A DNA stretch of 20,679 nucleotides from assembly GCA_001584585.1 (NCBI GenBank), contig LSYV01000327.1, forward strand, positions 1 through 20,679, in the 5' to 3' direction. Origin of the DNA: Gonium pectorale. Taxonomy: Eukaryota; Chlorophyta; Chlorophyceae; Chlamydomonadales; Volvocaceae. The stretch's first letter is position 1. The number at the start of each line of letters is the position of its first letter. A program made the position numbers and the translations under genes. Below, piece by piece: positions 1 to 9,300 of this stretch. The notes below the pieces were generated by a model. The model did no database searches. It was not told the DNA's origin and was given only the letters and a program-made list of their open reading frames with translations.

Positions 1-269
1 CGACCACCACCATGGTTACTAGAACACAAGGTACCAAAGCATATGGACGGCGGCACACTGGCCCTCAGCCGGTAGCGCACAGACCTACCGGTCCTTAAAA
101 CGCCGCCAGCTGACCCGACGTACACCTTACCCTATGAACGCCTTACTCGACGAAATCCTTCCTCTAAGCGCCGCCTTCCCATTCATGCCTGCTGAAACTG
201 CCGCTGATTAACCACCAACCAACGCATGACGCACCGCCGGGCTGCCTGTGTATATCCTTACGGCTGCAG

Positions 270-368
270 GACGGCTGGACGCCTCTTCACATTGCTGCCT
301 ATAACGGACACGTGGAGGACATTGCGGCGCTGCTGCAGGCGGGCGCCAACAAGGATGCGGCTATCAAG
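270..368 (+). CDS. Ankyrin-repeat exon A1
   Basis: This is a 99-bp exon between CAG and GTGCGC that encodes one complete 33-residue ankyrin repeat (DGWTPLHIAA...GHVEDIAALLQAGAN). It is phase 0 at both ends. It is about 90% identical in DNA to the exon at 1621-1719 and shares the LLQAGAN core with the exons at 16037-18494. It is the first recognisable exon in the window. Confidence 0.8.
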
Positions 369-3300
369 GTGCGCGCGGGCGGCGACGGAGGTGTTGTCAG
401 CGTCGTCGTAGTGGCGGTCGTCGTCTGGCAGCAGGGGCTGTGAGATCCCGCCCCTTGGATCGACTTTGGGTAATGCAACCATGGTTGGGATCGATGTGTA
501 TTACGTGCCGCCGTGCATGCCGTGTGAGTACGACACAGACCAATCATGTGACATAGGTAAGGAGGGATTATAGCTAGGATTTGGGTCGCCGCTTCAATAT
601 TCGTGAAAGGGTGTCGATAAAGGAAAGAGGATGGGCCGAGGATCTGCCGTTGTCTTACATCTGTATGTGTTGTGGGGGGCGCTCTTGCCGCGCTCCTGTC
701 TGCGTGCATCAGCGCTGCCTGCACTCCGCCCCCGTGTGCTAAAGTGGGGAGGTGTGGTGATTCCCTCATATGGATTATCATATATCATATATATATCATA
801 TATATATTCCGGTGGAGAGGGGGCGGTTCATGCTTAACTGACCGGACTGAGCAGGCGGAGGGCGGTGTCGTCCCACCCGACCCTTCACCTGCCATTGCTA
901 GCAGCCACGGGCGTGCCTGCAGTGCACATGGGGCTGGGTGGCGTTTGTGCCGCGGCTGTGTTGGATTAAATAAACATGTTTAACATGATTTATTGCAAGA
1001 TGTGCCTAAATTTCTTCGCTCAAAACAAGCTTTTTTGTAAAGTTTGACACGCTATAATAAGTAACAACCATCCATACTGTTTAACAAAATTATGAGAGAT
1101 ATTTTTCGTTCTGTTATATTAAATTCTTCATGTAATAAATCAATCGTTGATGACGCTTGTCTTCAATTCGGTAGTGGTATTTTAGGTCACTAGGCGTTAT
1201 TTGTCAGTATATAAACGTTCGTTCTATCCCCCTCGGGGGATACAACTTACATTTGATTTGAGTAAAAAAGGTATGCGGTTAAAAAACTCCAAAGGATTGT
1301 CTCCCTCTTATTTTGTTAAAATAATCCACACAAACATTATCTTTATAAAACCATCAATCCATTTTTGTTTGTATTGTTTGTGGGGCGGGGCACGGGGGGG
1401 CTCCAACACGATTTCTAAAACCAGTGTAACAAGGCATATGGACTGCGGCACACTGGCCCTCAGCCGGTAGCGCACGGACCTATCGGTCCTTTAACTGCCG
1501 ACGTACGCCTTCCTCTATGCGCCGCCCCCCACACATGCCTGCTGCAACCGTCGCTGATTAACCACCAACCAACGCACAATGCCCCCTCGGACTGCCTGTA
1601 TCTATCCTTCATGGCTGCAGGACGGCGCAACCCCTCTTCACATTGCTGCTCATAAAGGACACGTGGAGGCCATTGCGGCGCTGCTGCAGGCGGGCGCCAA
1701 CAAGGATGCGGCTACCAAGGTGCGCCCGGGCGGCGGTGGAGGTGATGTCAGTGGCAGCTTGATGCTGGTCGCCCGGCAGCAGAGGCTCGGGGATCCAGTC
1801 GGCTTGGCCACAATAATCGGATGTTGCACACGGGTAGTTGGATGGATGTGCTGTACGTGCCACCATGCATGCCGTGCATGTACGACACGGAACGCTCAGG
1901 CTTCTTTTGATGCCGCCCCCTCCATTCCCCCTCTTTGGTTGGGTCTCAGTGCACAACGTGAACATTGGAGCTTTGGGGGGGGAGGGGCAAAGGGGGCAAG
2001 CATTCATGTTTCAGATGGCGGTAGAGAGAGATTATGGTAGCGGTGGCGGCGGCGGAGGTAGTGTACTGGGCTGGCTGGGATTTGGGTCGCCGCTTCAATA
2101 TTCGTAATTGGGAAAGGTGTCGAGCAAGGAAAGGAGGGTGGGCCGGGGATCAGCCGTCGTCTTACATTTGTTTGTGTGTTAGGGGGGTAATACGGAATAC
2201 GGTAATATGTGCAGAGGATCAGCCGACGTCTAAAATCTGTGAGGGGAACGCTCCTGCTGTGCTCCTGTCTGCGTGCATCAGCGCTGCCAGCACTCCGCCT
2301 GTCCGCTTTCCCCATGCATCTGAACACCCCCGTCTGGTAAAGCGGGGAGGTATGGCGGTTCCCAAATATGGATTGTTCGGGGGGGGGGCGGTGCATGATT
2401 ATCTGACCGGTCTGAGCAGGCGGGAGGGCGGTGCCTTCTCAACTACCCTTTAAAACACCACTATAGCCCAGGAGTGGGGGTTGAGCATATATGCGACCGG
2501 AGTTGAAGGGAGGCAGGCGGGCAGGGAGGAAGGGCGGCGCCTTCCCATCCGCCCCTTCACCCGCCACTGCTTGGGGTGTGTGTCGTTCAAGCAACCCTCC
2601 ACGCAGGACGGTTCGACCCCCATCCGGGCAGCGGCGTACGAGGGTCATGCGGCGGTGATGCGGGCGCTGCTGCTGGCTGAGGGAGTTGACGAAAAGGCCG
2701 GGTCGGAGGTGGGTCCAACCATCAACTCGTGCTTCCTTGCCGCACCAACTCCTCCCTGTGCCCAACCAAAGGTTGCGTGTTATCCTCCATGCCCCCAAGT
2801 ATTCGTGATGGATGTTCGGATTTCGCCGGGTGGGGGACCCATCATTCATCCAAGGGTGTTCCAAGGGTACCCTCTCCGCGGACGCTTCTTCCTCATGCCC
2901 GTTTGCCTGTTGTGACTTTGCACATATGTGGCGCATCCACCTCTATCTGTCTGTCACGACCTGCACGGACTCTCAATAGGTTCTGTCATCATGGATTTGC
3001 CCCTGCATGTCGTGTGCTGCGCTGTTCTGCGTGCAGGGCTGCTGGACCCCGCTGCACCTCGCCTGCCTGGACGGCGACCTGACCCGGGTGGAGCAGCTGC
3101 TGCAGCAAGGTGCCCCCGTGGATGCGGCGGGCAAGGTGAGGACCATGAGGAACTCTGGTGTGTCATTCGCTATCGATGGGCCCTTTTGATATGCACTCGG
3201 TACCCGCGCTTTAATGTGCGTCATTTGTGCCATGAAGGCGGCCCATGCACTGCACTGCGCTGCAGGGCGGCTGGACTCCGCTGCACCTGGCGCTGTGCGG

Positions 3301-6300
3301 TGGGAGCTTTGAGGTGGTGGAAGGGCTGCTGGGTGCCGGGGCCAGCGCCTCAAAAGCAACGGTTAGTTGGCTCTGTCGTACGCAGGTGTATGCACTGACT
3401 GACATGTCACTCGTGCACCACAGCTGATGGTGATCTACAATGTCGTGCACCACATTAAGGTCGTGTGCTGCTACCGACTTCATCCGAATGCTGGGTACAG
3501 GCACTCAAGGACTCGCCTCTTCACTTCGCCGCCCAGCTGGGATTGCTAGCTGCAGCTAAGCTGCTGTTGGAGAAGACGGATGCACCTGGCCAGCTGGTGG
3601 TATCCGGGGATGCGGGATTTAATGTTACAAATGCGGTGAGTGTTGGAATGTGGATCCCCCTTTGCAGGGTACTTGCTATTAGACGTCCGCTGGTCTTTCA
3701 CCGGATCATGTGTTGAGGCAGGCAGGTAGAGGCACACGCCAACAACCAGGGATAAAGCCTACCGGACATTACACGCGTCATGCGGTGACACCAGTCAGTT
3801 GCATGAGCCCGCAGTATGGCCACACCCCGCTTCACCGAGCTTGCTTTGGAGGCCACGTGGAGGTCGCGGAGCTGCTGATCAGCAGGCGGGCCTCACTGAC
3901 GCATCCCGACAAGGTGAGGAGCAAGCTCATTTAGGAAATGAAATCTGGATTGCAGGACGTGAGCCGGACTGCAGCCCTCTCTCTGTGTGGGCCTCAACCC
4001 TCGAGTCCGTGGAGGGTGTTGAGGGCTCTGAACTGCCAAAGCCCTCAACACCGTCTACCCCCATAACACACGCCTTGGATCCCACAGCTACCGGCCCATC
4101 TATCAGTCTAACCAACTGGTGGTGGAGTTGGTAGGAACCCACACCTAGCACTTAGATTGCCACCATAGGTCGTGAGTACGAATGCCCGTATTTCCATCAC
4201 GGGGTGAACAGTGGCATATTGGCAGAAATGCGGATATGAGCCCATGGCTCGGGGCCCAACCTGAGAAGCGCTGGCTTGACGGCCACTTGCTGACACCAGG
4301 CATATATAGGCACAGGGGTGTGGGTCAGGCGTGGAGGGGGCAGCGGAGTGGGGTTTAGGGTTTTAAATACAACCCTAAAGCCTAACCATTAGGCTTAACC
4401 CTCGGGTCCTATTACTACACGCAGGTGTTAGGCATTGTGTAGTCTTTCACGCCTCGGTGTATGACCGGGCGTAACCGTATTGTTCTTGTTTGGCATGAAA
4501 TTGCGCATGGAAGCACTCCTTACCCTCACGTATTGTTATTGCAGGACGGCGACACGCCTCTGCACAATGCCAGTCATCATGGCCAGACGGGTGTTGTGGA
4601 GGCGCTGCTGCGAGCTGGCGCCCCACTGGAGGTCCGGAACAATGATGTGAGTGCCATGCCCGGACATTAACCCAGTTGATACTGCCGCCGTGTCCGCACC
4701 CCACACCCCGCATCATACCACAACAACAACAATTTCAACATGTCGATCGTGCTCACCTTGCCCTCCAGCCACGCGCGTTCATTTCCTACTTCTTTTCAAT
4801 CCTAGATCAACCTGTTGTATGAAACTCCCCATTCGGACCGGCGGTGCTCCACCACCGCCAGGGCCTCACGCCGCTGCACCGGGGGTGCCAGAGGGGCCAC
4901 CGGGACGTGGTGGAGGCGCTGCTGCGGGCCGGTGCGGACCACGAGGCCAAGACGAGAGTGAGTCTGAGGTTCGGCTGTGCTCGCACTGCCGGATCTTATC
5001 GCAAGCTTGCCACACTGCATGCTGAAGCGACATATCGACAATGCCAGGGGATAGTGCATTAGCCTCTCGGTTGAGCTGTACAGAGGACCAGCAGAGCTGC
5101 AATTGCAACTTCGGCACACATGTCAATGTGTGTGTGGCGGGGGGGGGGTGTTTCTAGCAGTATTCAGACCTGCTCGCATCTGCCTCGCCTTTGTGGCCTT
5201 TCTGCCTACGCCCAAGCAGGACGGCAAGACCCCGAAGGATCTTGCACGTGCAGAGGGATTTGGCGGGCTTGCGGACCGGCTGCAGCAGCACGACGCTGAC
5301 ATGGCAACCTCGGTCAGGGTGGGTGGAGATTGCACTTGACACCATTGATCTCGTGGGGCGCCCTCTTCCCTTGACCAAGCTCCTACAAGGCATGAACCCC
5401 AACATACTTGTCACTCACTGCACAACCCTGTCCTTCATCGACATCGTATACACCCTCTAACAGCTGCCCTGTCGTGGCTTCGCAGTAGCCCTCACATGGC
5501 TCTACTGTTTGACCTTCTGTCCTCAGGTCGCACCGCGGAGCAAGGTCGTCCTGGTCGGCCCCGGTTCTGCTGGGAAGACCACCCTCGCCCACCGGCTCGT
5601 GCACAATGAGTACAAGGCAGATATCCAAGCGACGGACAACCTGCAGGTTCATGAATGGACGCTGGAGGGAGTCGACCAGCAGCAGCCCACAATGCTCAGC
5701 ATATGGGACTTGGGAGGCCAGGTGCGCAAGTTATCCGGAAATGGCCACTGCTGGTGTCTGGGCGCTCCCTCTGTATGGCTGTAGCTCCTCCATCTATCCA
5801 CGCTAATGAAAGCAGCGTGGGGGCACTGAGGCCAAATGGCCCCTCCTCATACAATCTTTAGAACCCTGCACACTTCTTTACGAGTAGTGCTGGTAAGCCG
5901 CTGTGATTCAGCGGCTGTTATTCAAAACAGCTCCTCACTGCGGCTAGGCACACGTCTAGTCATCTCGCGCTCTTCCTTCCACGCTTTGGCGGTGTGCAGC
6001 CTGCTGGCTGGGTGGCGGGCTGGGTTGGGGTGCCCCCATGGGAGTGTTCGCAGTGGGCCACGGTGCCCCAGAGACGGGACTGGCCCGATGTGCGGCCCCG
6101 CCCGTGCAGAGCGAACTTGTTTAGCACCCCAGTCCCTGGCGGCTCGCATTGCCACAGTAACCACCGACCGCATACCAACAGAAAAAGCAATCTAGATTGG
6201 CCAGATGCTTGCAGTAGCATATAAGACCGTCTATCGTGTTGTGACCAGATTCCAGTGTTGATAGCAGCGGTCATGTACTAGTGGCTGCAATATGTATTGA

Positions 6301-9300
6301 ACTACTGCAGCATGGATAGAGGTTGCACAGCGCCGAAATTCAGTAAACGAGCATAACAGTCATACATCATCGCAACTAGACAGCCATGTTGGAAGGATGA
6401 GGTGAGGAGCATCAGCCCACCGCAAGGCTGTGTTCACATCGCTGCTCCACATTCAGGCCAAATCGTACAGCTGCATCCCTAAGCGCCGTGCAGTGGGGCC
6501 CGAGCCAATTGCAACAACATGTCACGAACTAATCCTCATGATTAGCATGGCTCCCGTCCATGCTGCACGTATATATTGAGATGCTTTCGTCGCTTTCTGA
6601 TAACGTTCGTTCTTTTGATTCACCGTTGGTCCTGCAGCACGGGTTCTGGTCTACCCACGCGATCTTCATGTCTCTGGAAGCGGTCTACATCACCGTCTAC
6701 AACTCCCGGAACGACGGCCAGGCGGCCAGTGTGGACACGTATCTCGAGCGTGTCCAGTCACTGGCGCCCGGGGCCCGCAACATGGTGGTCGGGGCGTGGG
6801 CAGGTGCGGGCTTGCGAAGTTTACCAAGTTTAACGAGCAGATGACACGGCCCCATCCACACGAGCATCTTCTATTGTCGGCGCGTGTGCTTGCATGCAGA
6901 TGACGCTCAACATATTGGTGTGCAGCCGCCTGCGACTGCCCTGCGTGGCTTCAAGAACCCTGTCAGCATACCCGGCCTCCCGGAGGGAGAATGTCTTTGC
7001 CTGTCTAGCAAGACAAAAAACGGCATCCCGGAACTGAAGCAAGCAATCTTGGAGCTGACAGGCGTCGTACAGTCGGCCTCAATGGCGAACGCCATTCGCC
7101 TGCCGGTAGCATATGTGCGGCTACGCGACAAGGTAATGTGACGACTGCATGCATCTTGTATGGGCACGGCCGCATGCTCACTGGCTTGTGATCTTTGAAC
7201 AGGTACGCAGCATGAGAGATGAATTCACGAATGGAAACAAGCTCACGCTCGTGCCTTTGAAGGAGATCATCGGGAACTTGGGGGCAGAGGTGCCTCAGGA
7301 GGCTGATCTGCATCGCTTTCTGAGCAAACTTTCGGATTTTGGGGAGCTGCTCCAATTCCAGCACGTCCCCGGCCTGGAGGATAAGGTCGTCATCGACCCC
7401 AAGCTGCTGGCCGATGTGCTGGCAGACGTGGTGACCAGGGACAAAGACAAGCAGCAGCGGCTGCAGCGGCTGGATAAGGACATCAGCATGCCAGTGGGGC
7501 ACGTCAGCATGCGGAGGGTGCACGAGGTACGGCTTCGTCTACCATGCATGTTAGCACACGGGCGAACCGTATCAGAAATGTAAGTTTATTGCAGGCGATG
7601 GAGGCAAGGTGCCCGGGCAATGCCAACGAGCTTGTCCGGATCCTGGAGGAGTACGGCCTGCTGTACGACCTGGGTGACGGCGAGCGGGCCATCATTCCAC
7701 CCACACTGCAGACGCTGAAGGCGGATGACATTGAGAAGTTCCTGTGGGAGGTCCGTCTGTTTCTGAGTTGATACGCAGAGTATACATTAGGATGGGCTTG
7801 GGGTTACGAGATTAGATCGAGACTTCATGATGCGTGCAGGTTCTTAGAACCATGTTCGAACCCTTCTGTGTGGCTGACTGCAAGTAAGCGGTACATTACA
7901 TGCAGGTGTGTGATTCCAGTGCTCCGAAAACCAACCAGGTCAGAAGCGTCGTTTCGCCCTGTATACCTCCTCCCTCTGCTGCTAGCGGCATCCTAAACCG
8001 TACTCCATGCATGCCCCGGTCAACATGCTTCCAGGAGTCTCCAGGCCCCGATAAACAGCCACTGAGGTGGTGGGGCGCCGAGTACTCCTTCGAGCAGCAC
8101 CTCCCGGACGCGCTGCTGTGCCGGCTGCTGTGCCGGCTGCTATCACTGCCGGAGCTGCACGACATGAAGCTGCAGCACATGTGGCGCTTCGGGGTGTTTC
8201 TGGAGCAGGGGGCCAAGCGCCTCGTGGTTGAATATGACCCAGACCAGGTAAGCTCTCAGCTGCTGGGGGCCACCAGTTTGCATTGGGCCCCAATCCATGA
8301 CTGTTGCTGCCTTTCTTTGCTTACCACAGAGACCAAGGGCAGGCCCGCTGAGGGTTATCACCTGCGGCCCAGAGCCTGAGCTGCTCGGCCTGCTGGTGGC
8401 GTCACAGCTGGCCCAGGTTTGGGAGCAGTTCCCGGGAGTCAAGGTGCGAGGCGTAATGCTTATCAGACACACTGTTGATTGTAACTCTTGGCTGGCCTAC
8501 TGGGCATGGTATACATTAAGGAATCTCAAACGGGCACAACTGCTCCTGCTCTAAAACATCGGCTGCCCATCCCAGCTCTCAATGGTCAAGTACGACTGCC
8601 CGGAATGCCTTGGATCCAAGGGCTCCAACAACAACAGAACCTCCCCACATGAGGTCACCGCCGCAGCGGTGTGGAAGCAGGAGGTTGCAAAGGAGGTAGG
8701 CGAGGGCACCACTTGTGCTGTCAAGGTCGCCGAAGGTTTGGTGCCCATTTGGTCAGACAAACCTTGCAATGAACTAATGTAAGTGGGCACACTTGCTGCC
8801 CCTGCAGTGTGTTGAGTGCGGGGAGCTCTCGACCATGTCGATGTACGCTTTGGACGAGCAGGCGGTTGACTGGTATCCAGTCAAATGGGGCCGCCAGGGC
8901 GGCAGGCCAAGGGGCATGGCTGTGAGCCAGGGCGAGTCGGAGGGAACGCTCAAGCTCCATCGGAGTCTCGGGGCCATGGAGCGGGTGGTGGAGCGGGTCA
9001 ATTACTTACCCGGCGGCACCCCACTGGTCGTTGAGCTGCGCCATAGCCTGGTCCGCCGTGCGGTGGCGCTGCACAAGCTCGTGGGGCCCAGCGGAGGAGA
9101 GCGCCTCCCCCTGGCAGTGCTGCTCCCTGCGCCCGACAATGGCGCCAGCAACCACAGGATGGAGCTGGACTTAGACAGCACCACCAGTGGCTTGCCTGGC
9201 AGGGTCCGGCTGCACACCCTGTGCGAGTACCCGGGCGGCCCGCACCTGACCGACCAGCCAGGGTACGAGGTCAAGGAGGCCAGGGCCTGGCTGCAGAAGC

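Larger units (their letters stand above)
40..900 (+). repeat. Tandem segmental duplication, copy A (intron + ankyrin exon + intron)
   Basis: Copy A starts at CATATGGACGGCGGCACACTG and covers the acceptor-side intron, exon 270-368 and the following intron. Shared later landmarks are GGATTTGGGTCGCCGCTTCA near 578 and the block with 'gctcctgtctgcgtgcatca' near 690. The partner is copy B at about 1435-2450. The similarity runs through non-coding sequence, so this is recent duplication of DNA and not only conservation of the repeat protein. Confidence 0.75.
369..1620 (+). other. Long intron/spacer with tandem-repeat arms and an AT-rich insert
   Basis: There is no gene here that I can support. The donor-side 25 bp is GC-rich and shared with the introns at 1720, 16136, 17376 and 18495. 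An AT microsatellite lies near 777-808 and an AT-rich block at about 960-1385. From about 1435 the sequence repeats what precedes the first ankyrin exon from about position 40. Small ORFs in both orientations show no domain and are probably spurious. Confidence 0.6.
3914..4544 (+). other. Intron with several inverted repeats
   Basis: This 631-bp intron lies between two in-frame ankyrin exons. It holds a 13-bp perfect hairpin (4015-4027 with 4040-4052) and a telomere-like inverted repeat cluster (4354-4394). I see no supported exon inside it. Confidence 0.6.

Noticed and set aside
1201..1470. Protein gene in the AT-rich island
   Set aside because: The frame crosses the island border into GC-rich duplicated intron and has no recognisable family; a plastid gene fragment could not be shown.
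2481..2915. Single-exon protein covering the ankyrin exon at 2607-2708
   Set aside because: Only the 102-bp core looks like protein; the flanks are intron with GT and AG borders at the expected places.
7005..7523. Open frame on the - strand over COR
   Set aside because: It is antisense to well-supported Roc and COR exons with matching splice phases.
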